Origin: an uncultured Eubacteriales bacterium | GTDB taxonomy: Bacteria > Bacillota > Clostridia > Oscillospirales > CAG-382 | Length of the DNA stretch: 20,259 nt | NCBI GenBank assembly: GCA_934444645.1 | Contig: CAKSCV010000033.1 | Location: forward strand, 1-20,259 | Reading direction: 5' to 3' | In this document: piece after piece, positions 1 through 7,715 of the stretch | How positions within the stretch are numbered: the stretch's first letter is position 1 | Layout of the letters: the number at the start of each line of letters is the position of its first letter | The notes under the pieces: generated by a model | What the model saw: only the letters and a program-made list of their open reading frames with translations | The model's database searches: none | What the model was told of the DNA's origin: nothing | Program-made: the position numbers and the translations under genes

Positions 1-127
1 CTTGGTAAAATTATATTTCTTATTATACAGAAAATAAAATCATTATTTACTATTTTTTGCTCCTACCGTAATCCTTCCATATGATTGTTTTTCCTATAAA
101 GCCAAATTCCGGCTGACGACAAAACCA

Positions 128-161
128 AAGGGAGACAACTTCCTTACGGAGCGTCTCCCTT
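128..161 (-). terminator. Probable intrinsic terminator after the GH39 gene
   Basis: A 9-bp inverted repeat (AAGGGAGAC / GTCTCCCTT) lies about 30 bp past the stop codon of the GH39 gene. Read on the minus strand it is followed by a T-rich stretch (TTTGGTTTTG). The loop is long (16 nt), so the call is moderate. The 127 bp to its left are AT-rich and show no gene. Confidence 0.5.
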
Positions 162-192
162 CCGCGGCTTGTTTTTTTTGCAATTTCAAAGC

Positions 193-1566
193 TTAAAGCT
201 CTGCTTTTTCGATTTTGATCAAATACGTCGTAAAGTTGGGAAGCGTCAGATATGCGGCGGCCGTTTTGCCGGTCACGATCTCTTCGCGAACTAACTCTTC
301 GTCGTATGTTTCGTCCAAAATGTAGTAGGAGATCTTCATCGGCTCGGTGATATCCATATCGGCAAGCGTGATTTTGACGCTCTTTGCTTCTGCCGCGTCA
401 TTTTCATCGAAATGCGTGACAAGTACAGCCATTTTGCCGTTTTCCGCCTGCTCCTTGGCGGCGCAGACGTAAAGCGGCTCATAATCGCTGGTCGCTTCGA
501 CCGACATGCCGCACTTGACAAGCGCGTTGAACATACGGAACGGATAGTAGCCCTTCAAACGGTCGCAGACATAGTCGGTGGCAAACAAACCGTTCATCGC
601 GCAGGGTCTTGCATCGTAATACATCAGCATATCGAGCGGACGGTATTGCGAACCGCACATGACCGCCGTTGTGAAGGACGCACCCTTCAAGCCTTTTTCG
701 GCTTTGAGAGAGTAGATCCATTTGTCATTGTCCCAACCGCGAATATAGTTCCACTCGTTCAAAATACTTTCGGTCTTGGTGAAACCGTAGGAATCGAGCA
801 GCTCGCGCACCTCGGATTCGATCTTCAAATCAATACCCGGATGGTTGCAATAGCAGTGCCACGAGAAAAAGTCCATCGGCACGTTGTTTTCCTTGACAAA
901 ATCAAAGAAGGCCTTTGTCCAATCGGTAATGGCAACCGTCAAAGCCGGACCGCCGATCTTGAGGTGCGGGAAGCACTTCTTGAGGTGCGTTGCCGCCACA
1001 CGGTACAATTCAAAGAATTCACGCATGGTGCCGCCCCAGCACTTTTTATCGACATAATCCGCATCGTCCGGCGCACCGTCCGGCTCGTTCCAGATTTCCC
1101 AATATTCGATGTCATAGTTGAAGCCGTCCGCCCAACCCTCGGTATAGTGACGAATGATATGTTCGCAGATCTCCGCCCATTTTTGATTGTCCTTCGGCGG
1201 AAGCGTGCCGTATTTCTTCGGCCAGTGCTCGATCTTCGAGCCAAGGCGGTAAAACGGCTTCACGCCGGCAAATACCATCACCTTGAGATATTCGTCGGTA
1301 AGGGTGAAATCGTAGGAGGCCGGATCGTTGACATCCTTGTCAAAATCCGGGAAAATGGCAAGCATATCCACCGTGTGTTCGCCGCCGTAGCTGGCATTAA
1401 ACGCAGCATCATGGGTTCTTGCATAGGGAATTTCGGCTTCGCGGAAGGCATCAATGTTGGTGATGCGCTGATCAACGGTGAATTTGTAGACCGGTCCGTT
1501 GTTGACGGCGTGCATCGGCTTCATTTTGCCGGTGTTTTTGGTAAAATTGACTTGAATCTGATTCAT
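193..1566 (-). CDS. GH39-family glycoside hydrolase (beta-xylosidase-like), cytoplasmic
   Basis: A 457-residue TIM-barrel glycosidase that resembles GH39 beta-xylosidases. This retaining family removes xylose or related sugars from the non-reducing end of oligosaccharides. The acid/base Glu is visible at E161 in the motif WEIWNEPDG, and the nucleophile Glu at E271 in LNEWNY. There is no signal peptide, so it should act on imported oligosaccharides. The start chosen is the ATG at 1566, preceded by GCGAGGAAC; the longer open frame to 1629 overlaps the -35 box and is rejected. It has its own consensus promoter and is the last minus-strand gene of the rhamnose neighbourhood. GH39 also includes arabinobiosidases and bacterial exopolysaccharide hydrolases, so the exact substrate is open. 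The family call is confident; xylosidase activity is only likely. Confidence 0.85.
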   Translation of the reverse strand: MNQIQVNFTKNTGKMKPMHAVNNGPVYKFTVDQRITNIDAFREAEIPYARTHDAAFNASYGGEHTVDMLAIFPDFDKDVNDPASYDFTLTDEYLKVMVFAGVKPFYRLGSKIEHWPKKYGTLPPKDNQKWAEICEHIIRHYTEGWADGFNYDIEYWEIWNEPDGAPDDADYVDKKCWGGTMREFFELYRVAATHLKKCFPHLKIGGPALTVAITDWTKAFFDFVKENNVPMDFFSWHCYCNHPGIDLKIESEVRELLDSYGFTKTESILNEWNYIRGWDNDKWIYSLKAEKGLKGASFTTAVMCGSQYRPLDMLMYYDARPCAMNGLFATDYVCDRLKGYYPFRMFNALVKCGMSVEATSDYEPLYVCAAKEQAENGKMAVLVTHFDENDAAEAKSVKITLADMDITEPMKISYYILDETYDEELVREEIVTGKTAAAYLTLPNFTTYLIKIEKAEL

Positions 1567-1600
1567 TGGCTGTTCCTCGCTTTTTTTAAGGTTCGAATTG

Positions 1601-1629
1601 ATTATAATGCAAGCGGAATCAAATGTCAA
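1601..1629 (-). promoter_or_regulatory. Sigma-A promoter of the GH39 gene
   Basis: Perfect boxes on the minus strand: TTGACA (1624-1629), a 17-bp spacer and TATAAT (1601-1606), about 35 bp before the ATG at 1566. Such a strong core promoter on a catabolic gene suggests control by a repressor or attenuator. Confidence 0.85.
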
Positions 1630-1640
1630 CGGGTTTGGTT

Positions 1641-1655
1641 ACGAAATTTTTTCGT
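1641..1655. promoter_or_regulatory. Small palindrome upstream of the GH39 promoter, possible operator
   Basis: ACGAAA-TTT-TTTCGT, a 6-bp inverted repeat with a 3-nt centre, lies 11 bp upstream of the -35 box of the GH39 promoter. An upstream position would fit an activator site. It is AT-rich and short, so it could be chance. Confidence 0.25.
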
Positions 1656-1720
1656 GATTCGGGCAGGCGTAAATGCCATGCAAAAGAGCACTTTCACATA
1701 AAGCAAACAAACCTAAATAT

Positions 1721-1810
1721 TCAAGTTCTTTTGCCTACTTTTCTCCGAAAGAAAAGTAGGCGAGGTCAAGGGCGAGTAGCCCTTGTCGCCGTTCGCAAAC
1801 GGCGAAACCT
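1721..1810. repeat. Three-hairpin intergenic repeat, copy 1
   Basis: Three consecutive perfect stem-loops: 12 bp (1733-1744 with 1750-1761, loop CCGAA), 7 bp (1767-1773 with 1779-1785, loop GAGTA) and 7 bp (1787-1793 with 1798-1804, loop CGCA). A fourth, weaker hairpin with two G-T pairs follows near 1817-1834. A second copy at 17625-17710 has the same layout and loops but different stem bases that still pair. Both copies sit 35-45 bp beyond the stop codon of a minus-strand gene. There is no T tract after the first stem, so it is not a simple terminator. It is probably a dispersed structured repeat or a 3'-UTR RNA element. Confidence 0.85.
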
Positions 1811-1853
1811 CTCTTGTCGTGCTCCGCAGAGTGCGAAATCCCCTAAAAACCCC

Positions 1854-2606
1854 TTATAAATACAGCTTCTTGAAAACCTGTAAACTCTCCTCCGGCGGCA
1901 AAACCGGGAAATATTCCAAGCCGCACGCACCGACGTAACCGGCCTTGTCGATCGCGTCAAATACAACCGCATAGTTTAGCTCACCGCTCTGTAACTCGTG
2001 CCGTCCCGGATGCCCTGCCGCATGAAGATGCGCAATAAGACCTAAATTTTTCGTTACCGACGGAATGATGTTGCCCTCCATAATCTGTTGATGATACATA
2101 TCGTATACCACCTTGACAAAAGGGCTGTCCGCTTCACGAATCATGTCAAACGCCTCCGCCGCGCTTGTCAGATAATAGCCCGGATGGTCAACAAACGTGT
2201 TGAGCGGCTCAATCATGAGCGTCACACCATAGCTTTCCAAAATCGGCACAGCCGCGCACAGCGTCGAGACAATGCTCTCATGCTGGAACGCACGCTCCGC
2301 ACCGGTGTCCGGACCTACCTGCGTGATGAGCTTGGCGGCACCGACGCGCTTTGCCGCTTCACAGCTCTCACGGAGCGCGGTAAGATACACCTCTCTGTTT
2401 TCGGGAGAAGTCATGTTGAACTCCGACGTGCACATGCTGATAAGCTCCACACCGGTCTCTTTGCAGACCGCGCGAACCTTGTCAAGCTCCAAGTTCTGCC
2501 AACGGTAGGTTTCAGCCGCATCAAAGCCGAGAGATGCGACCTTGCGAAGCGCGTCGCAAAAATCAAGTTTTCCGAAAAAACACGGAATCGGAATACAAAA
2601 ACGCAT
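1854..2606 (-). CDS. Hydroxypyruvate isomerase-like TIM-barrel protein
   Basis: A 250-residue protein of the xylose-isomerase-like TIM-barrel superfamily, closest in motif pattern to hydroxypyruvate isomerase (Hyi/OtnI type), which interconverts hydroxypyruvate and tartronate semialdehyde or related 3-oxo acids. Visible landmarks are E133 in MIEPLN, D169-M-Y-H172 in the metal site, H195 in HLHAAGHPGRHE, and E231 in GLEYFP. The HPGRHE...GELNY segment is the family signature. The start chosen is the ATG at 2606, with AAAGG nine bases upstream; the upstream ATG at 2615 directly abuts that ribosome binding site. It has its own promoter after the rha terminator, so it is transcribed separately from rhaA. 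Substrate specificity cannot be read from the sequence, and ketose epimerase activity is an alternative. Confidence 0.8.
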   Translation of the reverse strand: MRFCIPIPCFFGKLDFCDALRKVASLGFDAAETYRWQNLELDKVRAVCKETGVELISMCTSEFNMTSPENREVYLTALRESCEAAKRVGAAKLITQVGPDTGAERAFQHESIVSTLCAAVPILESYGVTLMIEPLNTFVDHPGYYLTSAAEAFDMIREADSPFVKVVYDMYHQQIMEGNIIPSVTKNLGLIAHLHAAGHPGRHELQSGELNYAVVFDAIDKAGYVGACGLEYFPVLPPEESLQVFKKLYL

Positions 2607-2645
2607 TTCATTCATCCTTTCAGGTGTTTTGGTTTCCCTTGCTTC

Positions 2646-2674
2646 ATTATAAACAGAATTTCAGCCAAAGTCAA
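2646..2674 (-). promoter_or_regulatory. Sigma-A promoter of the Hyi-like gene
   Basis: TTGACT (2669-2674), a 17-bp spacer and TATAAT (2646-2651) on the minus strand, about 40 bp before the chosen ATG. It starts just beyond the rha operon terminator, which makes the Hyi-like gene an independent unit. Confidence 0.8.
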
Positions 2675-2678
2675 GCAG

Positions 2679-2714
2679 AAAAACGCTGTCGGGCAAAAAA
2701 GCCGGACAGCGTTT
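2679..2714 (-). terminator. Intrinsic terminator of the rha operon
   Basis: On the minus strand AAACGCTGTC pairs with GACAGCGTTT and the stem continues inward through CGG/GCC after one mismatch. A run of T follows. It lies 27 bp past the rhaA stop codon. Confidence 0.85.
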
Positions 2715-2741
2715 CGGTTATTTCATCGGTCGTTTGCGATT

Positions 2742-3995
2742 TTATCTCTTGGAGAGCACGTCAGCCTCGTATTTCTTGATTTCTTCGAACCAAGACTTGT
2801 CGCCGGCCACGCCGCATCTTTCGCAGTATTCTGCCCAAACGTCGCCGAACGGCAGCGTTTTTACTTCTTCCTGCAGCATCATCAGCTCCGTGAGCTTGTT
2901 TTCGTCCTGCAAGGCTTTGAGTGCGGCATTCGGCGAAAGCATCGCGTAAAGCAGTGCCTTCTGCCAGCTGCGAAGTCCCACAGCCCATGCGGAAATACGG
3001 TTGATGCTTGCGTCAAAGTAGTCGAGCGCCATGTAAACACGGTCAAGTGCGTCGTTGCGGACGATTTCCTTGGCCATTTCTCTCGTTTCATCGTCAAAGA
3101 GAAGCACGTGGTCGCTGTCCCAGCGCACGCCGCGCGTGATGTGGAGCGCGATTTCCGGGAAGAAGCAGAGAAGTGCCGGAATCTTATCCGAAACCACTTC
3201 GGTCGGATGATAGTGACCGTTATCCATAAGCGGCAGGCACTTATCCTTATGTTCAGCAGCAAAGCTGAGGGTAAATTCGGCAGAACCGGCGGTGAAGGAT
3301 TCTACGCCGATACCGAACACCTTGGATTCTACGCAAGGCTTTACGAGGTTGAAATCATACGGTTCGGAAAGAATTTCTTCGATGGAGGCTTTATAGCGCA
3401 TACGCGGACCCATGCGGTCAGCCGGAATGTCTTTGTAGCCGTCGCCCGTCCAAATGTTCATAACGCAGGGAATGCCGGTTTCCTTGGCAAAGTATTCGGA
3501 AATGCGGATGCAGGCCTTGCCGTGGTTGATCCAAAAGCGTCTGGTCTCTTCGTCCGGGCTGGAAAGCGTGAGACCGTCCTTTACCTTGGGGTGCGAGAAG
3601 AAGGTCGGGTTGAAATCGATGCCCATACCGTGCGCTTTGGCAAACTCGACCCATTTTTTGAAGTGCTTGGGCTCAAGCGCGTCGCGGTCGGCAAATTCAC
3701 CCTTCTCGAAAATGGCGTAGCAAGCGTGAACATTGATTTTCTTCTTGCCGGGAACAAGCGACATGGCTTTGTCCATATCGGCAAGCAGCTCTTCGGGCGT
3801 TCTTGCCTTGCCCGGATAGTTACCGGTGGTCTGGATGCCGCCGGTGAGCGGGCCGTCGTGGTCGAAGCCGATAACGTCGTCGCCCTGCCAGCAGTGCATG
3901 GATACCGGAACGTTTTTGAGCGTTTCGATGACTTTTTCGGTGTCTACGCCGTAGGAAGCGTAAATGGCTTTTGCGGATTCATATCTCGCGTTCAT
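2742..3995 (-). CDS. rhaA: L-rhamnose isomerase
   Basis: A full-length (417 residues; the family is about 420) L-rhamnose isomerase, which converts L-rhamnose to L-rhamnulose with Mn2+ in the cytoplasm. Family landmarks include HCWQGDDVIGFD near residue 35, GGIQTTGNYPGKA, the metal-site segments GIDFNPTFFSHPK and MNIWTGDGYKDIPADR, VESKVFGIGVES, DNGHYHPTE and RGVRWDSDHVL. The ATG at 3995 has CAGGAGG eight bases upstream. It is the last gene of the operon, 35 bp after rhaB, and is followed by a strong terminator. No frameshift or missing catalytic segment is seen. Its product is the substrate of the neighbouring kinase. Confidence 0.97.
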   Translation of the reverse strand: MNARYESAKAIYASYGVDTEKVIETLKNVPVSMHCWQGDDVIGFDHDGPLTGGIQTTGNYPGKARTPEELLADMDKAMSLVPGKKKINVHACYAIFEKGEFADRDALEPKHFKKWVEFAKAHGMGIDFNPTFFSHPKVKDGLTLSSPDEETRRFWINHGKACIRISEYFAKETGIPCVMNIWTGDGYKDIPADRMGPRMRYKASIEEILSEPYDFNLVKPCVESKVFGIGVESFTAGSAEFTLSFAAEHKDKCLPLMDNGHYHPTEVVSDKIPALLCFFPEIALHITRGVRWDSDHVLLFDDETREMAKEIVRNDALDRVYMALDYFDASINRISAWAVGLRSWQKALLYAMLSPNAALKALQDENKLTELMMLQEEVKTLPFGDVWAEYCERCGVAGDKSWFEEIKKYEADVLSKR

Positions 3996-4030
3996 GGTTC
4001 ATCCTCCTGATTTCTTTTTTGCAAAAACGA

Positions 4031-5512
4031 TTACATATGAATGATTTTTTGGAATCTTTCGTAGCCTTCATCCCACATTTCGGTATCGTGCGGCTCGAAA
4101 TAGGAAATTTCAAAGGAATTGGCGATGACCTCGCGCGCTTCCTTTACGTCCTTGATCTCGCCGGCAGCAATGGCCTGCACGGCGATGTTGCCGAGTGCGG
4201 TGGCTTCGACAGGGCCGGTATAAACAGGTCTGCCGCAGGCGTCCGCCGTCAGCTTGCACAGCGGAACCTCTTTGGTGCCGCCGCCGACAATGTTGATAAA
4301 CGGAGCGCGGTGACCGGTGATCTCATCGATTTTTTCGGCTGTGCTGCGATAGCACATAGCAAGGCTGTCGAAAATGCAGCGCACGATTTCGCCCTTGGTT
4401 TCGGGTACGTGCTGACCGGTCTTTTTGCAGAATTCCACGATGCGCTTCGGCATATTGCCGGGCGTCTGGAACACGAGGTCGTCGGGATTGATGAAGCAGG
4501 TAAGCGGTTTGGAGGCCATAGCCATGTTGCTGAGCTCGTCGAAGGAGATCTTCTCGCCCTCGCGCGCCCACTGACGGCGGCTTTCCTGTTCGATCCAAAG
4601 GCCCATGATGTTCTTCAAGAAGCGGATCTTGCGGCCGGTGCCGCCCTCGTTGGTGAGGTCGTATTTATACGCAAGGTCGCCGGTAAGCGGCTCGGGGATC
4701 TCCTTGCCCATGAGCGACCAGGTGCCGCTGGAAATATAGACGAAATCATCGTCCTTGGCAGGAACGGCAACCACGGCGGAAGCGGTATCATGCGATGCGC
4801 AGGCAATGACCTCGGCATCGGTTGCGCCGACCTCCTCGGTGATGTGCGGCAGGAGCTTTCCGGCAGAGGTGCCGGGCTGCACGATCTCGCCGAACATTTC
4901 TTTCGGGAAGTCGAGCTTGTTAATGATGTCCCACGACCAATTGCGGCTCTTGGCGTCGAGTAGCTGGGAGGTGGAAGCGATGGTATATTCGGTCTGCTTG
5001 GTGCCGGTGAGGAAATATTTGAGAAGATCCGGCACGAAAAGCAGGTCTTTGGCGTTGGCGAATTTATACGGGTCTTTGACGAACGAATACAGCTGATAGA
5101 TGGTGTTGAAGTTTAAGAACTGCGTACCGGTAATGCGGTACAGCTCTTCTTTCGGGATGATCTCGAACAGCTCGTTCATCAGCGCATGCGTCAGACGCGG
5201 GTCACGGTAGTTATAGGGATTGCCGATTAACTGTCCTTGGTAATCGAGAAGGCCGAAGTCAACGCCCCAGGTATCGATGGAAATGCTCTTGATATCCTTG
5301 TTGTCCGAAAGCAAGCAGTTGGAAATGGCGTGCTTGATTTCGGTGAACAGCTTTAACATATCCCAATACAGTGCGCCGTGGATGTTGACCGGATCGTTGG
5401 TGAAACGATGCGTTTCTTCAAGAGAAATCGTATTGCCGTCGAATTTGCCGACAATGCCTCTGCCGCTGGAAGCGCCGAGGTCGATGGCAAGCATTTTTAA
5501 TGTTTTGCTCAT
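4031..5512 (-). CDS. rhaB: L-rhamnulokinase (FGGY kinase)
   Basis: A 493-residue FGGY-family carbohydrate kinase that phosphorylates L-rhamnulose at O-1 with ATP. The N-terminal phosphate-1 loop reads MLAIDLGASSGRGIVGKF (from about residue 7). SIDTWGVDFGLLD marks the sugar-binding Asp region, and the C-terminal ATP-binding part shows NIVGGGTKEVPLCKLTADACGRPVYTGPVEATALGN. The start at 5512 has AAAGGA upstream. It lies between the isomerase-like gene (47 bp upstream) and rhaA (35 bp downstream), and the direct pairing with rhaA makes rhamnulokinase much more likely than another FGGY kinase. The usual third enzyme, rhamnulose-1-phosphate aldolase (RhaD), is not in the window. Confidence 0.95.
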   Translation of the reverse strand: MSKTLKMLAIDLGASSGRGIVGKFDGNTISLEETHRFTNDPVNIHGALYWDMLKLFTEIKHAISNCLLSDNKDIKSISIDTWGVDFGLLDYQGQLIGNPYNYRDPRLTHALMNELFEIIPKEELYRITGTQFLNFNTIYQLYSFVKDPYKFANAKDLLFVPDLLKYFLTGTKQTEYTIASTSQLLDAKSRNWSWDIINKLDFPKEMFGEIVQPGTSAGKLLPHITEEVGATDAEVIACASHDTASAVVAVPAKDDDFVYISSGTWSLMGKEIPEPLTGDLAYKYDLTNEGGTGRKIRFLKNIMGLWIEQESRRQWAREGEKISFDELSNMAMASKPLTCFINPDDLVFQTPGNMPKRIVEFCKKTGQHVPETKGEIVRCIFDSLAMCYRSTAEKIDEITGHRAPFINIVGGGTKEVPLCKLTADACGRPVYTGPVEATALGNIAVQAIAAGEIKDVKEAREVIANSFEISYFEPHDTEMWDEGYERFQKIIHM

Positions 5513-5558
5513 GATGATTCCTTTCGTAATGGTTGTATTTGATTGCGTTTCGCATTAA

Positions 5559-6410
5559 TTAAATGCGTTCCAAAATGCCGCGCAGTGCCGCGACGGCGGT
5601 ATTGAAGGCTTCTTCGGGCGTTGCGTAAGCGTTCTGAACCTTGATATCATCCATGTTCGAGAGCTTGTTCAAGCCGTCAAACACCGTAAGGTGCGGCTCC
5701 ATGGTGAGGAAGGTGTCTTTATCGGTATATTTGTTATACGCCGAAAGGATTTCGAACACTCTGCCTTCGCCCTCTCCTGCCGGGACGATACGCGTGTCGT
5801 AAAACGCGTCCTTGATGTGAATGTATTCGATATACGGTGCCAAACATTCGTAGCCCTTTAACGGGTCTTTTTGGCAGAACGCGAAGTTGCCCATATCGAG
5901 CACGCTCTTCATGCGGCCGTCAAAGTGTTTCATTAAATCAAGGCAATCCTCGGGTGCTTCGCCGTAGATGGCCTTTTCGTTTTCGTGGCAGAGTGTGAGA
6001 CCGCGTTTTTCGGCAAGCTCGAGAAGAATTTCGAGACGGGCAAGCACGGCGGCTCTGTGCGTATGTACGTCGGTGTTTTTCGGATAGAAGAAGCTGAACA
6101 TACGGATGTTTTTTGTTTCGAAAAGCTCGGCGATATCCATCACGTGCTCAAACAGGCGGATATGGTCGGCAAAGTCGTCCTCCACGCTGATCTTTCCGAT
6201 GGGAGAGCCGATCGAAGAAACGCCGATCTTGTAGTCATCGAGCATTTTTTTCGCGTTTTTTGCTTCCTCAAGCGTAATGGCTGCCACGCCCGTACCGTTG
6301 ATATTGCGCGGTTCGATATAGGAAATGTCTTTGCTTTTTAAGTATTCGAGCTGTTTTGTAAAATCCGACGAAACCTCATCGGCAAACGCGCTTAAAATAT
6401 AATGAGCCAT
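5559..6410 (-). CDS. Sugar phosphate isomerase/epimerase-like protein, first gene of rha operon
   Basis: A 283-residue xylose-isomerase-like TIM-barrel protein (AP endonuclease family 2 fold). The expected metal and catalytic residues are present: E143 in CHENE, D172 in LDMGN, H198 in IHIKD and E238 in TMEPH. There is no signal peptide. The start is the ATG at 6410, preceded by AGAGGAG; the longer frame to 6446 would run through the 5' leader and is rejected. It is the promoter-proximal gene of the rhamnose operon, 47 bp before rhaB, so a step in rhamnose or linked-sugar metabolism is likely. Possible roles are an epimerase or isomerase for an uncommon sugar released together with rhamnose. 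I cannot name the substrate. Confidence 0.8.
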   Translation of the reverse strand: MAHYILSAFADEVSSDFTKQLEYLKSKDISYIEPRNINGTGVAAITLEEAKNAKKMLDDYKIGVSSIGSPIGKISVEDDFADHIRLFEHVMDIAELFETKNIRMFSFFYPKNTDVHTHRAAVLARLEILLELAEKRGLTLCHENEKAIYGEAPEDCLDLMKHFDGRMKSVLDMGNFAFCQKDPLKGYECLAPYIEYIHIKDAFYDTRIVPAGEGEGRVFEILSAYNKYTDKDTFLTMEPHLTVFDGLNKLSNMDDIKVQNAYATPEEAFNTAVAALRGILERI

Positions 6411-6430
6411 AAAAAATCTCCTCTTTAAGG

Positions 6431-6446
6431 TTGCCGAAACCGGCAA
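6431..6446. promoter_or_regulatory. Palindrome in the rha operon leader, possible operator
   Basis: TTGCCG-AAAC-CGGCAA, a perfect 6-bp inverted repeat, lies between the promoter -10 box and the ribosome binding site of the first rha operon gene. A site just downstream of the transcription start is typical for a repressor. It could also act as an mRNA hairpin. Confidence 0.4.
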
Positions 6447-6463
6447 TTTCCCTTTATAGCGTT

Positions 6464-6492
6464 ATTATACACGATTCCTCGGATTTTGTAAA
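6464..6492 (-). promoter_or_regulatory. Sigma-A promoter of the rha operon
   Basis: TTTACA (6487-6492), a 17-bp spacer and TATAAT (6464-6469) on the minus strand, 53 bp before the ATG of the first operon gene. Confidence 0.8.
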
Positions 6493-6613
6493 TAGCAAAA
6501 CGGCAAATTTTTCCGAAAAAACCGTAAAAACACAGAAAAACACAAAAGAACGCTCACAATCAAAGGTCTTTTACACACTCATTTTCGCCAAAAGCAGAAA
6601 AACGGACAAGAGC

Positions 6614-6937
6614 CTATCCCAAAAGCTTCCCCACAAATTCCGCAAGCAGAACGGCACCGCAGGCAGACAACGCCACCGTCACTAATCCCCGTCCGAAGAA
6701 CGCCGTCACAAGTGCCGCCGCAAAGCCGACAAGTGCGGAATAAAGATGGCCGGTGGACGAAAAAATGGCCGGGACGGTCATGGCTGCAAGCACGGCATAC
6801 GGGATATAATAGAGAAACGAACGGATAAAGCGGTTTTGTATTTTCTTGCGAAACGCCACAAACGGGATCACGCGGATAAGATAGGTAACTCCTGCCATCA
6901 CCATAAGATTTGCAATTAAATCCGGCGTAATGCTCAT
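6614..6937 (-). CDS. azlD: Branched-chain amino acid exporter small subunit, AzlD-like
   Basis: A 107-residue, very hydrophobic protein with about four predicted membrane segments (near residues 5-22, 38-60, 62-82 and 85-103). It matches the AzlD partner of AzlC-type exporters. The conserved N-terminal pattern MAGVTYLIRVIPF is typical of the family. The ATG overlaps the azlC stop codon in an ATGA arrangement, so the two are translationally coupled. It probably exports branched-chain amino acids or related compounds with AzlC. It is the last gene of the mnmA-azlC-azlD run. The 203 bp beyond it hold the rha promoter and no clear terminator. Confidence 0.85.
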   Translation of the reverse strand: MSITPDLIANLMVMAGVTYLIRVIPFVAFRKKIQNRFIRSFLYYIPYAVLAAMTVPAIFSSTGHLYSALVGFAAALVTAFFGRGLVTVALSACGAVLLAEFVGKLLG

Positions 6938-7689
6938 GCCGCGTCACCGCCCTTTCCTTCTGCATCCGCCGGTGCTTTTTCCTCCTCCACCGGCGCAAGA
7001 ACCGCTCCGACAGCCGACGCCGCAAGCGCACAGATAATGATGACAAAGCCGGAGGAAACGTTTTGCAAAAGCGGAAGATAGGCAAACGCGCACGAAAGCG
7101 CGACCGACACAAGCACAACCACCGTGACCGGGCGCGATTTTTTCATCGCCGGAATGAAAATGGCCAAGAACATTCCGTAAATGGCGATGCCGAGCGCCGA
7201 CGTCAGCATTTCCGGCAAGATATTTCCGGCGACCGCACCCAACAGCGTGCCGCCCGACCAACCGAGAAAAGGCAAGAGAATCAGACCGCGCATATAGCTT
7301 GCGCCGACCTCACCGGGCTTTGCACTGGCTACGGCGAAAATTTCATCGGTGTTGCCGAACGCGATGAGAAACCGCTCCGGCAAGGTAACACTGTTATGCA
7401 TTTTCTGGGAAAGGGAGATGGACATGAGGGCATAGCGCAGGTTGATGACAAGCTGGGTCAGTGCCATTTCCACGAGCGTTCCGCCGCCCAAAATCAAGTT
7501 CAAACCGGCAAATTGTCCGGCAGAGGTGAGGTTGGTCATGGAGATCAGCACGGCAATCACAACCGGCAGCTTTCCGGCGGAGGCCATAATGCCGAAGGTG
7601 AACGAGACCGAAAGATAGCCGAGAGCAATCGGAATGCCGTCCGAAAGCCCGGTTTTGAAAGAATTACATACCTGTTTATTGGAAGTCAT
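6934..7689 (-). CDS. azlC: Branched-chain amino acid exporter large subunit, AzlC-like
   Basis: A 251-residue integral membrane protein of the AzlC/YgaZ family. The opening pattern GLSDGIPIALGYLSVSFTFGIMA, the following LTSAGQFAGLNLI, and NLRYALMSISLSQKM are family hallmarks. The AzlCD/YgaZH complexes export branched-chain amino acids; some relatives have been linked to azaleucine resistance. The C terminus is a charged, Ala/Glu-rich cytoplasmic tail. The ribosome binding site is weak (GAGTG). It starts 26 bp after mnmA, so it is probably read from the mnmA promoter, and it overlaps azlD by 4 bp. Confidence 0.88.
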   Translation of the reverse strand: MTSNKQVCNSFKTGLSDGIPIALGYLSVSFTFGIMASAGKLPVVIAVLISMTNLTSAGQFAGLNLILGGGTLVEMALTQLVINLRYALMSISLSQKMHNSVTLPERFLIAFGNTDEIFAVASAKPGEVGASYMRGLILLPFLGWSGGTLLGAVAGNILPEMLTSALGIAIYGMFLAIFIPAMKKSRPVTVVVLVSVALSCAFAYLPLLQNVSSGFVIIICALAASAVGAVLAPVEEEKAPADAEGKGGDAA

Positions 7690-7715
7690 GATATTTACGC
7701 ACTCGATTTCTGAAT

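Noticed and set aside
412..1701. Plus-strand open frame of 429 codons
   Set aside because: It is antisense to the GH39 gene with its catalytic motifs and promoter; no family resemblance.
1721..1834. Three-hairpin repeat as a CRISPR array or plain terminator
   Set aside because: There are no regularly spaced direct repeats, and the first stem lacks a T tract on both strands.
1623..1859. Short reading frame with peptide FLRKK...ALVAVRKRR, also found at 17623-18006
   Set aside because: The similar peptides arise because both frames cross the same three-hairpin DNA repeat. The stem changes preserve pairing and not protein, and there is no ribosome binding site.
2088..4010. Plus-strand open frame of 640 codons
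   Set aside because: It lies antisense across the Hyi-like gene and rhaA, crosses their terminator and promoter, has no ribosome binding site and looks like no protein family. It is a by-product of codon use in the real genes.
3971..4963. Plus-strand open frame of 330 codons
   Set aside because: It is antisense to rhaB, which is fully supported by its motifs.
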